In this document: positions 54,167 to 64,000 of the stretch, piece after piece | Layout: every line of letters begins with the position of its first letter | How positions within the stretch are numbered: the stretch's first letter is position 1 | Assembly: GCF_001507595.1 (NCBI RefSeq) | Contig: NZ_LQBQ01000034.1 | Location: forward strand, 62,001 to 126,000 | Length of the DNA stretch: 64,000 nucleotides | Reading direction: 5' to 3' | DNA from: Ruegeria marisrubri | Lineage (GTDB): Bacteria; Pseudomonadota; Alphaproteobacteria; Rhodobacterales; Rhodobacteraceae | Made by a program: the position numbers and the translations under genes | Notes under the pieces: generated by a model | Databases searched by the model: none | Seen by the model: the letters and a program-made list of their open reading frames with translations, nothing else | What the model was told of the DNA's origin: nothing

Positions 54167-55504
54167 TTACCAGTTGTCCTTGAACCACCGCACCGCGCGG
54201 CGCAGCGAGCGGGCGGGATAGGTGTCGACCGGAAGTTCGAAATCCCACCATTCGTCCTGCGGGTGGGCGGCAAACAGGCTGAGGCCCACGACCGAGGAAA
54301 AGCCCGGCCCGGTGACCGATTGCGGCAGGCCGTGCACCCGCAGGGGACGCCCGAGGCGCACGCGCTGGCCCAGGATGCGGCTGGCCATCCCGTCGAGTCC
54401 GGGGATCTGGCTGGCGCCGCCGGTCAGCACGATCTGCTGGGTCGGCATGTGGTCGAACCCGGCCGCGTCCAGACGGGTGCGGACCTCTTCCAGAATCTCT
54501 TCGACGCGGGGGCGCATGATCCCGATCAGCTCGGCCCGGCTGACGGTGCGGCGGTCGTGCTCCCAGTCGCCGGTGTCACCGCCGATGTCGATGAAGTCGC
54601 GGTCGTCGGCGCCGGTGGCGTGGACGCCGCCGTTCATGGTCTTGATCCGTTCGGCGACGGCGGTCGAGATGCCGAGGCCCATCGAGATGTCGCTGGTCAC
54701 ATGATCGCCGCCCATGCGGACGCAATCGGCGTAGATCATGTGTTTCTTGATGAAGATCGACACGCTGGTGGTGCCGCCGCCCATGTCGATGCAGGCCGCG
54801 CCCAGTTCCTGTTCGTCCTCCACGAGGGCCGAGATGCCCGAGACATAGGCCGAGTTGGCGATACCCGCGAGTTCCAGGTCGCACCGCTGGACGCAGTGCA
54901 CCAGGTTCTGGATCGCCACCGCATCCACGGTCAGCATGTGCATGTCCACCGCCAGCGTCTGCCCCAGCTGCCCGCGCGGGTCGATCAGCCCCGAGCGGTT
55001 GTCGAGGGCGAAATTCACCGGCTGGGCGTGCAGCACCTCGCGCCCGGCGCCGTAATCGGGCAGCTCGCAGGCGTTGAGAACGCGCCCGATCTCGGCCTCG
55101 GTCACCATCTGCCCTTCGAGATCCACCTGCGCATCCAGCCCGTAAGAGCGCGGATTGGCCCCCGAGAAACAGGCGATGACGTGATCGACTCGGATTTCCG
55201 CCATCTTCTGCGCCTGCTGGAGCGCCGTGCGGATGGCACGCTCGGTTTCCTGCATGGCGGTGATCTCGCCGAACTGCACGCCGCGCGAGCGGGTTGTCGC
55301 CGCGCCGATGACGCGGAACCCCGCCTGCCCCGCCATCGAGCCGATCGAGTTGTCGTCGCTGAGCCTGCCGATGCCGTCGAAACGCAGGACGAGGCACGAG
55401 ATCTTGGAACTGCCGACATCCAGAATCGCCACGACACCCCGTTGAATCGCCTGCCGGCGCATCTGCCGCATCGCTCGTTGAGACTGATAGATATCCGTCA
55501 TCAT
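54167..55504 (-). CDS. ftsA: Cell division protein FtsA
   Basis: 445 aa actin-fold ATPase that links FtsZ to the membrane. Phosphate motifs: VAILDVGSSKISCLVL near the N-terminus, CIDMGGGTTSVSIF in the middle, and VLTGGASQIPGLDG. The C-terminal amphipathic anchor is LRRAVRWFKDNW. It begins right after the ftsQ stop with two adjacent Met codons. The usual next gene ftsZ is 1.7 kb away, separated by the DUF4242/LysR pair, so the standard ftsA-ftsZ coupling is broken. Confidence 0.95.
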   Translation of the reverse strand: MMTDIYQSQRAMRQMRRQAIQRGVVAILDVGSSKISCLVLRFDGIGRLSDDNSIGSMAGQAGFRVIGAATTRSRGVQFGEITAMQETERAIRTALQQAQKMAEIRVDHVIACFSGANPRSYGLDAQVDLEGQMVTEAEIGRVLNACELPDYGAGREVLHAQPVNFALDNRSGLIDPRGQLGQTLAVDMHMLTVDAVAIQNLVHCVQRCDLELAGIANSAYVSGISALVEDEQELGAACIDMGGGTTSVSIFIKKHMIYADCVRMGGDHVTSDISMGLGISTAVAERIKTMNGGVHATGADDRDFIDIGGDTGDWEHDRRTVSRAELIGIMRPRVEEILEEVRTRLDAAGFDHMPTQQIVLTGGASQIPGLDGMASRILGQRVRLGRPLRVHGLPQSVTGPGFSSVVGLSLFAAHPQDEWWDFELPVDTYPARSLRRAVRWFKDNW

Positions 55505-55508
55505 CGTC

Positions 55509-56507
55509 TTACTGTCCGTTCCCGGTTTTGGTTATTTTCGCATTCCGCCACTGCTCGCTGGCGGTTTCGTTCATTCTGATCGTGGGGCGCGAGCCGATGC
55601 GCATGTCCACCACGGCCACGTCGCGCTCCAGCAGATCCTGCACCTCGCTGACGGCGAGGACCCGCTCCAAGGCCTGCACCGGCCTCTCGGTCGGCAGCAT
55701 GATGCGCTGGTCGCGGTCCAGCACCAGGTCCCAGCGCCGCTCGCCCACGCGCACCAGGCCGCGGACCCGGTCGCCCAGGCCGCGCGCGGCGCGCAACAGG
55801 GCCAGCGCCTCGGCGACATGGGCATCCGCCCCCTCGCCTGCGATCAGCGGCAGGTCGGGCCGGTCCGCGCGTGACGCGATCTCGTCCACATGGGCGCCGG
55901 TTTCGTCCAGCAGCTCGATCCCGTCGCGGGTGCGCCAGACCACGGCGGGCTGGCGTTCGACCACATCGACCTGAAGGATGCCGCCGGGGCGGATGCGCAC
56001 GCTGACGGATTTGACCGGATCAAGCCCCGCGATCACGTCGCGGATCTGTTCCACGTCCAGATCCCACGAGCTGATCGGGAAATCCAGCGGCACGACCTCG
56101 CGGATGTCCTCGGACAGGCCCGAGCCCGCCCCGTCGATCGCCATCAGGTTGACCATGAATTCCGGGCGCTCCTGGATCGAGGTGATCACGTCGTTGACAT
56201 GGCCCCGAACCATGTCGCGCCGGGTTTCGTCGGCAAAGAACACGCCCGCCGCCAGCAGGACCAGGCTGACCGGCACGCCGATCCGCAGGCCCAGCCGGAT
56301 CCCCGGCGTCAGCATCCAGCGCTGGTAGCGATAGCTGAGGCGCGACGGCGCCGGGTCGGCCTTGCGGCCTGCCCGCTTGCGCCCCTTCAGGCGCAGCTTG
56401 GGCCTGGCCGTCGGGGCGGCGTCGGCACTGGCGAACTCGGCGTCCGGGCCGGACGGCGGCTTGTCCCTGTAGGCAACCAGATCCCGGCGCGGTTTCACCT
56501 GTCGCAT
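55509..56507 (-). CDS. ftsQ: Cell division protein FtsQ
   Basis: 332 aa bitopic division protein. A basic, Pro-rich cytoplasmic region of about 75 residues precedes one transmembrane helix ([18 protein letters not shown]). The periplasmic POTRA domain and FtsQ domain follow, ending in a polar tail. The ATG at 56507 follows GAGGGA and lies inside the end of ddl (13-bp overlap). ftsA starts four bases after its stop. The order ddl-ftsQ-ftsA is standard. Confidence 0.92.
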   Translation of the reverse strand: MRQVKPRRDLVAYRDKPPSGPDAEFASADAAPTARPKLRLKGRKRAGRKADPAPSRLSYRYQRWMLTPGIRLGLRIGVPVSLVLLAAGVFFADETRRDMVRGHVNDVITSIQERPEFMVNLMAIDGAGSGLSEDIREVVPLDFPISSWDLDVEQIRDVIAGLDPVKSVSVRIRPGGILQVDVVERQPAVVWRTRDGIELLDETGAHVDEIASRADRPDLPLIAGEGADAHVAEALALLRAARGLGDRVRGLVRVGERRWDLVLDRDQRIMLPTERPVQALERVLAVSEVQDLLERDVAVVDMRIGSRPTIRMNETASEQWRNAKITKTGNGQ

Positions 56508-57415
56508 GAGGCGTCCCTCACCATCCAGGCGCAAAGCTCGCCGAAACCGATGCCAAGTTTGCCGGCCTGCTCGGGCACCAGCGAGGTGGGGGTCATGCCC
56601 GGCTGGGTGTTCGTTTCGAGCAGGAACAGGCCCTCGGCCCCGCGCGCCTCGTCCCAGCGGAAGTCGGTGCGGCTGACGCCGCGACAGCCCAGCGCCCGAT
56701 GGGCGCGCAGGGCGTAATCCATGCACAGGTCGAAGATGTCCGAGGGGATCTCGGCCGGCACGACGTGGCGCGAGCCGCCGGGCTTGTACTTGGCGTCGTA
56801 GTCATACCAGCCCTCGGTCAGGATCTCGGTCACGGTGAGGGCACGGTCGCCCATCACGGTGGTCGTCAGCTCGCGGCCGGCGACGTATTGCTCGACCATG
56901 ACCTGATCGGGCATGTCAGCCGAAAGCCGCGGCGGCGCGTTGGCGCTTTCATGCACGATGTAGATGCCGACGCTGGAGCCTTCGTTGTTGGGTTTGACCA
57001 CGTAGGGCGGAGCCATCACATGCGCGGCGGCGACGTCGGCCTTGCTGACGATGACGCTGTCCACCACCGGCAGGCCGGCGGTGCGGAAGGCCTCTTTGCT
57101 GCGCTGCTTGTCCATCGCCAGCGCCGAGGCCAGAACGCCCGAATGGGTATAGGGCAGGCCCATCCATTCCAGCATTCCCTGAACGCAGCCATCCTCGCCC
57201 CAGCGGCCATGCAGGGCGTTGAACACCACGTCGGGCTGAATTTCGCTGAGGCGTGCGCAGAGGTCGGGACCGGCGTCCAGCTCGACCACTTCGAAACCTT
57301 CTCCCCTGAGGGCGGCTGCGCATTCGCGCCCGCTGCTGAGAGACACCTCACGTTCCTTCGAGGGTCCACCCATCAATACCGCCACCTTGGGGTCTGTCCT
57401 GCTCGACTTACCCAC
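56495..57415 (-). CDS. ddl: D-alanine--D-alanine ligase
   Basis: 306 aa ATP-grasp enzyme making the D-Ala-D-Ala dipeptide of peptidoglycan. N-terminal [17 protein letters not shown], the [12 protein letters not shown] loop, [11 protein letters not shown] (ATP-grasp) and [12 protein letters not shown] (metal site) are present. The GTG at 57415 gives the family-typical length; a TTG five codons earlier is the alternative. It overlaps ftsQ by 13 bp and follows murB by 106 bp. Confidence 0.94.
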   Translation of the reverse strand: MGKSSRTDPKVAVLMGGPSKEREVSLSSGRECAAALRGEGFEVVELDAGPDLCARLSEIQPDVVFNALHGRWGEDGCVQGMLEWMGLPYTHSGVLASALAMDKQRSKEAFRTAGLPVVDSVIVSKADVAAAHVMAPPYVVKPNNEGSSVGIYIVHESANAPPRLSADMPDQVMVEQYVAGRELTTTVMGDRALTVTEILTEGWYDYDAKYKPGGSRHVVPAEIPSDIFDLCMDYALRAHRALGCRGVSRTDFRWDEARGAEGLFLLETNTQPGMTPTSLVPEQAGKLGIGFGELCAWMVRDASCDR

Positions 57416-57521
57416 CTTCGTGCGCCTCAATGTCCCCGGACCTTATCTGGTGGTCCGTGTTTCTTTTATGCCTTTGATTCGCCGCCTGAAATTTGCCTGC
57501 TCAGGCCAACGGACAGGGCTG

Positions 57522-58448
57522 TTATTCTTTCAACGGATCGCCGACCCGCATGATTTCCCACTCTAGCGTGATGCCGCTTGTTTCGTAAACCTTTTTTCGG
57601 ACATCCTCGCCCAGACCTTCGAGATCTGCGGCGGTCGCGCCACCGGTGTTGATGAGGAAATTCGAGTGCTTCTCGCTCATCTGCGCCCCGCCCCGCCGGG
57701 CGCCGCGCATGCCGGCGTCGTCGATCACCTTCCACGCCTTGAGGTCATGCACGTCATCGGCGCGCCCGGTCGAAGAGAACCCGGCCGGGTTGCGGAAAGT
57801 CGATCCGGCGCTGCGGTCCCTGGTGGGCTGGGTCTCGTCGCGCTTTTTCAGCTGCGCCTCCATCCGGGCGTGCAGGTCCTGCGGATCGCCGGACGGGCCC
57901 TCGAAGGTGGCCGAGACCAGAACGGCCCCCTCGGGGAAATCCGTGTGCCTGTAGGAGAAATTCAGATCCTGCGCCGTCAGCTCGCGCAGCTCGCCGTCCC
58001 GCGTGACGACGGTGGCCTTGCGGAACACGTCGGCGACATAGCTGCCATAGCAGCCCGCGTTCATCCGCACCGCCCCGCCGATCGAGCCGGGGATCGTGCG
58101 CAGGAAGGTCAGGTCGACCCCGGCATCGGCGGCCTTGCGCGCCACATGCGCGTCCAGCGCCGCGGCCCCGGCGGTGACGGTGTTGCCCTGAACCTCGATC
58201 CCGTTGAAGCCGCGCCCCAGCCGGATCACCACGGCACGCAACCCGCCGTCACGCACGATCAGGTTCGAGCCGACGCCCATCGGGAACACCGGCATGTCGC
58301 GCGGAAGCTGGCGCAGGAAATCGCGCAGGTCATCCAGGTCGGCCGGCTGGAACAGCCAGTCGGCCGGGCCGCCCACCCGCAGCCATGTCAGATCGGAAAG
58401 AGGGCGCGCCTCGGTCAGCCGCCCCCTGACCTTCGGCAGGTCGCTCAT
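57522..58448 (-). CDS. murB: UDP-N-acetylenolpyruvoylglucosamine reductase
   Basis: 308 aa FAD enzyme reducing UDP-GlcNAc-enolpyruvate to UDP-MurNAc. FAD-binding [12 protein letters not shown] and [18 protein letters not shown] are visible. The catalytic Ser is in [10 protein letters not shown] and the late Glu in SGITLEWEI. It is the short, type I-like length without a large insert. The start overlaps the upstream small membrane protein by 4 bp (ATGA type), so translation is coupled. Confidence 0.95.
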   Translation of the reverse strand: MSDLPKVRGRLTEARPLSDLTWLRVGGPADWLFQPADLDDLRDFLRQLPRDMPVFPMGVGSNLIVRDGGLRAVVIRLGRGFNGIEVQGNTVTAGAAALDAHVARKAADAGVDLTFLRTIPGSIGGAVRMNAGCYGSYVADVFRKATVVTRDGELRELTAQDLNFSYRHTDFPEGAVLVSATFEGPSGDPQDLHARMEAQLKKRDETQPTRDRSAGSTFRNPAGFSSTGRADDVHDLKAWKVIDDAGMRGARRGGAQMSEKHSNFLINTGGATAADLEGLGEDVRKKVYETSGITLEWEIMRVGDPLKE

Positions 58449-58738
58449 GCGTCGGCCCGCGCCGCCAGGCTGCGCCCGCCGACACCGCCCATGACGGCGG
58501 TGAACAGGAAGGGCAGAACCCCGCCGGTCAGCCAGACGAAGGGCGCGAAGGCCTGCTTTTCCTCGCCTTCGCCGATGGTGGCCAGGATGACGATCAGCAC
58601 CAGCGCCGCGGCCGAGGTCAGGCCGATCAGCACCAGCAGGCTGCGCAGCCCCAGCCAGCGCCCCGAGACAAACCCTGCGACGGCGCCGAGCGCCAGTGCG
58701 GCCAGCGGCAGGTAGATGAGCGTGGCGACGTCCGTCAT
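58445..58738 (-). CDS. Small hydrophobic protein, three predicted TM helices
   Basis: 97 aa, not recognised. Three hydrophobic segments ([57 protein letters not shown]) with short loops fill almost the whole chain. It lies between the DUF2484 pair and murB, with a 4-bp ATGA overlap into murB and 16 bp to the upstream gene. Its position suggests a role near the envelope, but nothing more can be said. Confidence 0.72.
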   Translation of the reverse strand: MTDVATLIYLPLAALALGAVAGFVSGRWLGLRSLLVLIGLTSAAALVLIVILATIGEGEEKQAFAPFVWLTGGVLPFLFTAVMGGVGGRSLAARADA

Positions 58739-58754
58739 GGCGGGACCTCCGATT

Positions 58755-59030
58755 TCAACCGTTGTTTTCGTCGGTCGCCTTCATGCCCCGCATTTTCGCC
58801 TTTGTCCAACGGGTAAATCGTATCACCGGCCAGCGCAGCACGGACATGCCGGCCATCAGCCCAAGAAGGCCCAGCCAGGGGCCGTTTTCATAGGTGACAT
58901 AGCCCAGCAGCGGGATGCCGATCGCGATCAGCACATAGGCCGTGGTCCAGTGGTTGTCGCGGCTGGGTGTCATGGCCAGAAGATTGGCCGCGATGGCCCA
59001 GACGCAGGCAAGAATGAGCGAGGTGGTCAT
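58755..59030 (-). CDS. DUF2484 family membrane protein, copy 1
   Basis: 91 aa small membrane protein. The N-terminal helix contains the family pattern (LILACVWAIAANLLAMTPSR); two further hydrophobic segments and a basic end RWPVIRFTRWTKAKMRG follow. DUF2484 proteins are found beside murB in Rhodobacterales and are sometimes wrongly named as a Mur ligase; they have no ligase motifs. The ATG at 59030 overlaps the stop of copy 2 by 4 bp. Confidence 0.8.
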   Translation of the reverse strand: MTTSLILACVWAIAANLLAMTPSRDNHWTTAYVLIAIGIPLLGYVTYENGPWLGLLGLMAGMSVLRWPVIRFTRWTKAKMRGMKATDENNG

Positions 59031-59284
59031 TGCCTGCCTCCGCTCTCTTGGGCGCCGCGCCACTTGCGCCAGAAATACAGCAGGGGATTGCGGAACATCG
59101 ACACGAAGGCCGCCAGCGCCCCGGCCGCGGCGAACCAGCCATGCTGGTAACCGAGGAAGCCGATCAGAACCGGCGCGGCCAGCAGCAGGACCATGCCGGG
59201 CACGTATTGCCGGCGCATGGGCAGGAAGGCCACGAAGGTCGCGGCGAAGACCCAACCGATTGCCAAGGCGAGCGACAGGCTCAC
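59027..59284 (-). CDS. DUF2484 family membrane protein, copy 2
   Basis: 85 aa paralog of the next gene. Shared pattern: LALAIGWVFAA with P-x-R in the first loop, a central Gly-rich helix, and SMFRNPLLYFWRKWRG at the C-terminal end (compare SVLRWPVIRFTRWTK in copy 1). GTG start overlaps the APC permease stop by 4 bp (GTGA), with GGAGGG upstream. Tandem duplication of this family inside the cell-wall cluster is notable. Confidence 0.78.
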   Translation of the reverse strand: MSLSLALAIGWVFAATFVAFLPMRRQYVPGMVLLLAAPVLIGFLGYQHGWFAAAGALAAFVSMFRNPLLYFWRKWRGAQESGGRQ

Positions 59285-60474
59285 ACCATCCCTCCAATTG
59301 CTACCAACAGCGCGATGGACGACAGGGCAAGTCCAACGACCGGAACCGCCATCGGCACCATGAAGCGTGCTGGCGGCTCCTTCCTTTTCTGAAGGATCAA
59401 CGCGAGGTTGACCAGAACAAAAACGCCAAGAATGATGGCCGAAGTCGTCTCGGCGAGGGTCGCGACAGGGACGAAAAGGGCGGCTGCGATCACTGCGGTG
59501 CCGATCAGCACGGTCGCCAGCGCCGGGGTGCCGAACCGGGGATGGGCCCGGTGAAAGATGGCCAGCGTCGGGCTGCGCTTGCCCAGACCGAAGAGCACCC
59601 GGCTGGCCATCACGATCTGGGCCAGCACGCCGTTCAGCGCGGCAAAGACGGCGATTGCCGAAAGAAACTCGCCCGATCCGCCCCGCGCCGTCTGCCAGAC
59701 CAGAGCCAGCGGGCTGCCCGAGGCGGACAGGGCGGAAACGGGCACAGCCCGCACCGCCGCCCAGCAGACAAGCGCGTAGATGACCGAGGTGATCGCGAGT
59801 GACAGCAGGATGGCGCGTGGCAGAGTGCGCTCGGGGTGCTTGACCTCTTCGGCCATGTTGACGATGTCCTCGAAGCCGATGAAGGCGAAAAAGGCCAGCA
59901 CCGCGCCAAACCCGATCCCCATCCAGTGCGGAGGCGCCCCGATGGTCCAGTCAGGAGATGGCGACGGCGCCGCCATCAGGCCCGCCCATGCGACCAGTGC
60001 AAGACCCGTCAGCTCGATCACGGTGAATACCGCAGCCACGGCAAGGCTTTCCAGCACACCGAAGACCGCGATCGCCGTCAGGGTCACTCCGAGCACGAGG
60101 GTGGCCGCTGACGCCGGGACTTCCATCGCGTGGATCAGATACCCTACCCCGCCCCGCAACACCGCCCCCGCCGAGACGGTTCCGACCGCCACGATCGCAA
60201 GCCCCACCAGTATGGCCATCGCCTGACTGTTCAGACCGGTGCCGACAAAGGCGGCCTCTCCGGCGGCTTCGGGCAGGCGGGTGGAGAATTCACAGTAGCT
60301 CAGCGCCGTCGGAGCGGCGATCAGGCCGGCCAGCAGGAAGGATACCGGAGCCCAGACACCGGCATCGCCGGCGATGGCTCCGACCAGAACGTAGATCCCC
60401 GCGCCGACCATCACGCCGACACCATAGGCGGTCAGCAGGCCCAGTCCGATGCGTCGCTTGAGCGGCGCGCCCAT
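59281..60474 (-). CDS. APC superfamily amino acid permease
   Basis: 397 aa secondary transporter with about eleven or twelve helices. The APC signature is near the N-terminus (LGLLTAYGVGVMVGAGIYVL), and FAFIGFEDIVNMAEEVKHPERTLPRAI is the conserved helix-6/loop region. Probably imports an amino acid or amine with protons; substrate unknown. ATG 60474 has GGGGGG upstream; Met codons 5 and 9 codons earlier are alternatives. Its stop overlaps the DUF2484 start, placing an amino-acid transporter in the cell-wall transcript. Confidence 0.88.
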   Translation of the reverse strand: MGAPLKRRIGLGLLTAYGVGVMVGAGIYVLVGAIAGDAGVWAPVSFLLAGLIAAPTALSYCEFSTRLPEAAGEAAFVGTGLNSQAMAILVGLAIVAVGTVSAGAVLRGGVGYLIHAMEVPASAATLVLGVTLTAIAVFGVLESLAVAAVFTVIELTGLALVAWAGLMAAPSPSPDWTIGAPPHWMGIGFGAVLAFFAFIGFEDIVNMAEEVKHPERTLPRAILLSLAITSVIYALVCWAAVRAVPVSALSASGSPLALVWQTARGGSGEFLSAIAVFAALNGVLAQIVMASRVLFGLGKRSPTLAIFHRAHPRFGTPALATVLIGTAVIAAALFVPVATLAETTSAIILGVFVLVNLALILQKRKEPPARFMVPMAVPVVGLALSSIALLVAIGGMV

Positions 60475-60593
60475 GAATACCCCCCGCATCTCGAAAGCCA
60501 AGCCACGTTATGATGGCGGCGGCATTCCGCCAAGCCATTTTGGGAGCAAAGGTTTTGCGGCGGACCCGCGAAAACGCCGGGGCAGGGAACGGA

Positions 60594-61994
60594 TCAGCCC
60601 TGCCCCAGCCGTTCGGGCAGGTTGTTGGCCCAGGCGCTGATGGTGCCCGCGCCGAGGCACACGACCATGTCGCCCGGTCCGGCCTGCTCGCGCACGAGAC
60701 GCTCGAGCTCGTCCTCGCTGAGGATGGCGCGGGCGTGGCGGTGGCCGTGGCGGATCAGGCCCGCGACCAGATCATCCCGGCTGGCGCCTTCGATCGGATC
60801 TTCGCCGGCGGCATAGACCTCGGCGATGCCGACCACGTCGGCATCGTTGAAACAGGTGCAGAAATCGTCGAACAGGTTGGACAGGCGCGAGTAGCGGTGC
60901 GGCTGGTGCACGGCGATCACGCGCCCCTCGGTCGCCTGGCGCGCGGCTTTCAGAACGGCGGCAATCTCGACCGGGTGGTGGCCGTAATCGTCGATGATGG
61001 TGACGCCGTTCACCTCGCCCACCTTGGTGAAGCGGCGGTTGACGCCGCCGAAATTGGCCAGCGCCTCGCGGATCTCGGCGGTTTTCATGCCCAGGTGCCG
61101 GGCCACGGCCACGGCGGAAAGCGCGTTCGAGACGTTGTGGTCGCCGGGCATGGGCAGGGTGCAGCCCTCGATCACCTTGTCCTCGCTCTGAAGGTGGATG
61201 TCGAAATGGGCGACGCCGCCCTTGTAGGTCAGGTTCACCGCGCGCACGTCGGCCTGCGCGTTGAAGCCATAGGTGCGCACGCGGCGGTCGGAGATGCGGC
61301 CCACCAGCGCCTGCACCTCGGCATGGTCGGTGCAGCACACGGCCAGCCCATAGAAGGGGATGTTCGAGACGAATTCGTGGAAACCCGCGCGCAACTTGTC
61401 GAAATCGCCCCAATGCTCCATGTGCTCGGGGTCGATATTGGTGACGATGGCGATGGTCGCGGGCAGGCGGTTGAACGAGCCGTCGGATTCGTCGGCCTCG
61501 ACCACCATCCATTCGCCCTGCCCCATCCGCGCGTTCGAGCCGTAGGCGTGGATGATGCCGCCGTTGATGACGGTCGGGTCAAAGCCACCCGCCACCATCA
61601 GTTCGGCCATCATCGTGGTGGTGGTCGTCTTGCCGTGGGTGCCGGCGATGGCGATGTTGGACTTCAACCGCATCAGCTCGGCCAGCATGTCGGCGCGGCG
61701 CACCACCGGCAGGCCGCGGGCGCGGGCGCCGTCCAGCTCGGGGTTGCCCGGCTTGATCGCGGTCGAGACCACCACGACCTCGGCCCCTTCGAGGTTCTCG
61801 GCGCTTTGGCCGACGAAGATCCTGGCGCCGAGGCTGGCGAGACGGTCGGTGATCTTTGATCCCTTCAGGTCCGATCCCTGCACCTGGTAGCCCAGATTCA
61901 GCAGCACCTCGGCGATGCCCGACATGCCGATGCCGCCGATTCCGACGAAGTGAATCGGGCCTACGTCCTGGGGCAGTTTGGTTGCAGGGGTCAT
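60594..61994 (-). CDS. murC: UDP-N-acetylmuramate--L-alanine ligase
   Basis: 466 aa Mur ligase adding L-Ala to UDP-MurNAc. N-terminal [15 protein letters not shown], the ATP loop GTHGKTTT (118-125), [11 protein letters not shown] and [10 protein letters not shown] are all in place. The start overlaps the murG stop by 4 bp. A 119-bp gap separates it from the APC permease downstream; no clear terminator was seen there. Confidence 0.96.
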   Translation of the reverse strand: MTPATKLPQDVGPIHFVGIGGIGMSGIAEVLLNLGYQVQGSDLKGSKITDRLASLGARIFVGQSAENLEGAEVVVVSTAIKPGNPELDGARARGLPVVRRADMLAELMRLKSNIAIAGTHGKTTTTTMMAELMVAGGFDPTVINGGIIHAYGSNARMGQGEWMVVEADESDGSFNRLPATIAIVTNIDPEHMEHWGDFDKLRAGFHEFVSNIPFYGLAVCCTDHAEVQALVGRISDRRVRTYGFNAQADVRAVNLTYKGGVAHFDIHLQSEDKVIEGCTLPMPGDHNVSNALSAVAVARHLGMKTAEIREALANFGGVNRRFTKVGEVNGVTIIDDYGHHPVEIAAVLKAARQATEGRVIAVHQPHRYSRLSNLFDDFCTCFNDADVVGIAEVYAAGEDPIEGASRDDLVAGLIRHGHRHARAILSEDELERLVREQAGPGDMVVCLGAGTISAWANNLPERLGQG

Positions 61995-63088
61995 GCGGTC
62001 TCCTTTTGGGCCAGCTCTTCGACAAGGGCCACCAGTCGCTCGGTCGCGTCCGGGGCCCCGACCGTCAGGGCGGAGCGGGCCATCTGTTGCGCGGCCTCGG
62101 GGTTGGTCAGAACCAGTGCGATTTGCTCTGACAGCGCGGAAACGTCAAGGGCGCTTTCGGGAATCATGATCGCGGCCCCGGCCTGCACCAGCCCCCGCGC
62201 ATTGGCGGTCTGGTGGTCGCCCGCAGCGGCGGCATAGGGGATCAGGATCGAGGGCCGGCCGATCACCGAGATGTCCGCGACGCTGGACGCGCCCGAGCGG
62301 CTGATGACCAGTTGCGCCTCGGACATGCGGCGGGGCACGTCCTGGAAGAAGGGTTGCACATCGGCAAGAATGCCGTGTTGTTCGTAGAAGGCCGAAACGC
62401 GCTCGCCGTCCTCTTCGCGCGCCTGATGCGAGACGCGGATATACTGCCGCAGGGTCTCGGGCAGCGCGGCGATGGCGCCGGGCACCACGTCGCTGAGGAT
62501 GCGCGCGCCCTGACTGCCGCCCATCACCAGCACCGACATCGGGTAGTCTCCGGGCGGGATGTAGGGGGCTGCGGCGCGTTCCAGCACGGCGGCGCGCACC
62601 GGGTTGCCCACATGGATGCCATGCGCGCCCTCGGGCAGGTCGGTGGGCCAGACGCCGCAGGCCACATGCGCGACCCGCGTGGCGAAAAGCTGGTTCACCT
62701 GCCCCAGAACCCCATTCTGCTCGTGGATCATCCGGGGCACGCCCAGCATCACCGCCGCGCCCAGCGCCGGGATCGAGGGGTAGCCGCCAAAGCCCACGAC
62801 CACGTCCGGCCTGTCGCGCAGCATCTGCCAGACCATGCTGGTCACGCCGCCCGCGATCGCCGGTCCCGCCAATGCCTTGGCGGCCAGACCGCCGCGCGAG
62901 AAGGTGGCGGACGAGACCTCGACGATCTCGGTCGTATGCGGAAAGCCGCCGGTATAGCGGGCGCCGCGCGCATCGGTGGACAGGCGCACCCGCCAGCCCC
63001 GTTTGAGCATGGCTTCGGCCAGCGCCTGAGCCGGGAACATGTGCCCCCCGGTTCCGCCAGCCGCGATCAGCAGATATGGGTTCGTCAT
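61991..63088 (-). CDS. murG: Lipid II synthase MurG (GlcNAc transferase)
   Basis: 365 aa membrane-associated glycosyltransferase adding GlcNAc to lipid I. GGTGGH (11-16) and the second Gly-rich loop [12 protein letters not shown] are present. The C-terminal donor-site motif [11 protein letters not shown] and the following [14 protein letters not shown] are typical. The ATG shares its A with the ftsW TGA stop (1-bp overlap), and the 3' end overlaps murC by 4 bp. Confidence 0.96.
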   Translation of the reverse strand: MTNPYLLIAAGGTGGHMFPAQALAEAMLKRGWRVRLSTDARGARYTGGFPHTTEIVEVSSATFSRGGLAAKALAGPAIAGGVTSMVWQMLRDRPDVVVGFGGYPSIPALGAAVMLGVPRMIHEQNGVLGQVNQLFATRVAHVACGVWPTDLPEGAHGIHVGNPVRAAVLERAAAPYIPPGDYPMSVLVMGGSQGARILSDVVPGAIAALPETLRQYIRVSHQAREEDGERVSAFYEQHGILADVQPFFQDVPRRMSEAQLVISRSGASSVADISVIGRPSILIPYAAAAGDHQTANARGLVQAGAAIMIPESALDVSALSEQIALVLTNPEAAQQMARSALTVGAPDATERLVALVEELAQKETA

Positions 63089-64000
63089 CAGCCTCGTCCG
63101 CGCAGAATGTCACCAAGCTCGCCCTGCGGGCGCGAGCGCGTGAAGGCCAGCAGCATGCCCACGGCGATGCCCCCCGCGATCAGGGACGATCCGCCGTAGC
63201 TGACGAATGGCAGGGTCATGCCCTTGGCGGGCAGGAGCCGCACCGCAACGCCCATGTTGATCATCGCCTGAACGCCGAACATGCAGGCCAGACCGGTTCC
63301 GGCGAGGCGGATGAACATGTCGCGTTCCCGCATCAGACGCATCAGCGAGCGCACGACGATCATCGTATAGAGCGCGATGACGACCAGCACCAGGATCAGG
63401 CCGTATTCCTCGGCCGCCACGGCGATGATGAAATCGGTATGGGCATCGGGCAACGACCACTTCACGTGCCCCTCGCCGACGCCAACGCCGAACAGGCCGC
63501 CTTCGCGGATGGCGTTGGTGGCATAGCCCAGCTGGGTGGTCGGGTCGACATCGGGGTTCAGGAACCCGTCGATGCGGCGGGCGAAGTGGTCCGAGTTGGA
63601 ATAGGCCAGCATCCCGCCCAGCACCACGGCCCCGGCCATGCCGACCAGAAGAACCATCGGCGCACCGGCCACGAAATACATCACGCCCCACCCGAACAGG
63701 ACCAGACAGGCCTGTCCGAAATCGGGTTGCATCACCAGCATCAGCACGATGGCCATGCACAGCGCAAAGGACCACAGCCGGCCCGGAGGCCCGTTGATCT
63801 CGTGCGAGGCGGCAATGAGCCAGGCCGCGACGACCACGAAGCCGGGCTTGAGAAACTCGGACGGCTGCACCGAGGCAAAGCCCAGCGAATACCACCGCAC
63901 CGCGCCCTTGCCGAAATCGGTGCCGAACACGGGCAGAAAGACCAGCGCCACGAAAGACGCCAGAAAGCCCAGCACCGCCAGCCGCCGCACCAGCGTCGGC
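63088..64000 (-). CDS. ftsW: Peptidoglycan polymerase FtsW, 5' end beyond the window
   Basis: Three hundred-plus C-terminal residues of the SEDS-family glycan polymerase of the division septum; the frame is open to base 64000. Conserved SEDS motifs: [19 protein letters not shown], the extracellular [15 protein letters not shown] loop, and [11 protein letters not shown] near the end. Multiple TM helices. The reading frame runs on past the GTG at 63990, so the true start lies outside. Overlaps murG by 1 bp. Confidence 0.95.
   Translation of the reverse strand, partial: PTLVRRLAVLGFLASFVALVFLPVFGTDFGKGAVRWYSLGFASVQPSEFLKPGFVVVAAWLIAASHEINGPPGRLWSFALCMAIVLMLVMQPDFGQACLVLFGWGVMYFVAGAPMVLLVGMAGAVVLGGMLAYSNSDHFARRIDGFLNPDVDPTTQLGYATNAIREGGLFGVGVGEGHVKWSLPDAHTDFIIAVAAEEYGLILVLVVIALYTMIVVRSLMRLMRERDMFIRLAGTGLACMFGVQAMINMGVAVRLLPAKGMTLPFVSYGGSSLIAGGIAVGMLLAFTRSRPQGELGDILRGRG

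Noticed and set aside
58755..59030. Calling the DUF2484 gene a UDP-N-acetylmuramate--alanine ligase
   Set aside because: The name appears in some annotations of this family, but the 91-residue hydrophobic protein has no ATP-binding or Mur ligase motifs; true murC is at 60594-61994.
60475..60593. GGCGG-AATG-CCGCC hairpin between murC and the APC permease as a terminator
   Set aside because: Only 5 bp of stem and no T-run; insufficient to call.
1..64000. Mobile elements, prophage, CRISPR arrays, tRNA or rRNA genes
   Set aside because: No transposase, integrase, regularly spaced repeats, cloverleaf or rRNA-like sequence was recognised on reading either strand; a tRNA scan would settle the last point.

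Overview
The window is 64 kb of gene-dense, high-GC alphaproteobacterial chromosome. Gene content and order point to the Roseobacter group of Rhodobacteraceae, close to Ruegeria or a relative. Indications are the ftsW-murG-murC-murB-ddl-ftsQ-ftsA-ftsZ-lpxC-bamD-recN order, small DUF2484 proteins beside murB, a DUF3422 protein, aerobic cobaltochelatase cobS/cobT, pntAB, and a single-copy isoquinoline-oxidoreductase-type molybdoenzyme. The species is an inference; no rRNA gene is present. I saw no tRNA, CRISPR array, prophage or insertion sequence.

Layout. 1-2192 (+): 3' part of moaA, then waaA. 2240-13246: a divergent peptide or acyl-amino-acid uptake and hydrolysis module. Its minus arm carries a fused two-domain ABC ATPase, an argE-like deacetylase, a SnoaL-like protein and three tandem M20D amidohydrolases. 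Its plus arm carries the solute-binding protein and two permeases. 13309-18372 (-): DUF3422, pntB, pntA and an isoprenylcysteine-methyltransferase-like membrane protein. 18543-21658: an MBL-fold protein with a ruined HxHxDH motif, divergent from an SDR and kynU. 21651-25039: a TetR regulator divergent from a 2Fe-2S/molybdopterin oxidoreductase pair. 25091-28648 (-): a class I glutamine amidotransferase, a GlcG-like protein and glcB. 28869-34947 (+): pepN, two hypothetical proteins and gatB. 35018-37359: HAD-IIA phosphatase, DUF4177, BolA and a J-domain protein. 37422-42970: Hint-domain protein, cobS, a ClC-like channel and cobT. 43057-46961: M24 aminopeptidase P, DUF427 and a canonical ClC channel with a CBS-like tail. 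47063-64000 (almost all minus): recN, bamD, lpxC, ftsZ, then a DUF4242/LysR pair, then ftsA, ftsQ, ddl, murB, three small membrane proteins, an APC permease, murC, murG and the 3' part of ftsW.

How it works together. The right third is the division and cell-wall cluster, transcribed toward lower coordinates with many 1-13 bp overlaps. Two accessory units interrupt it: DUF4242/LysR between ftsA and ftsZ, and an APC permease with two DUF2484 paralogs between murC and murB. The left third is metabolic: peptide or N-acyl amino acid import followed by deacylation, proton-driven NADPH production (PntAB), tryptophan catabolism (KynU) and glyoxylate use (GlcB). The least described parts are the multi-hydrolase transport module, the degenerate MBL protein, the stand-alone Hint protein and the small membrane proteins beside murB.
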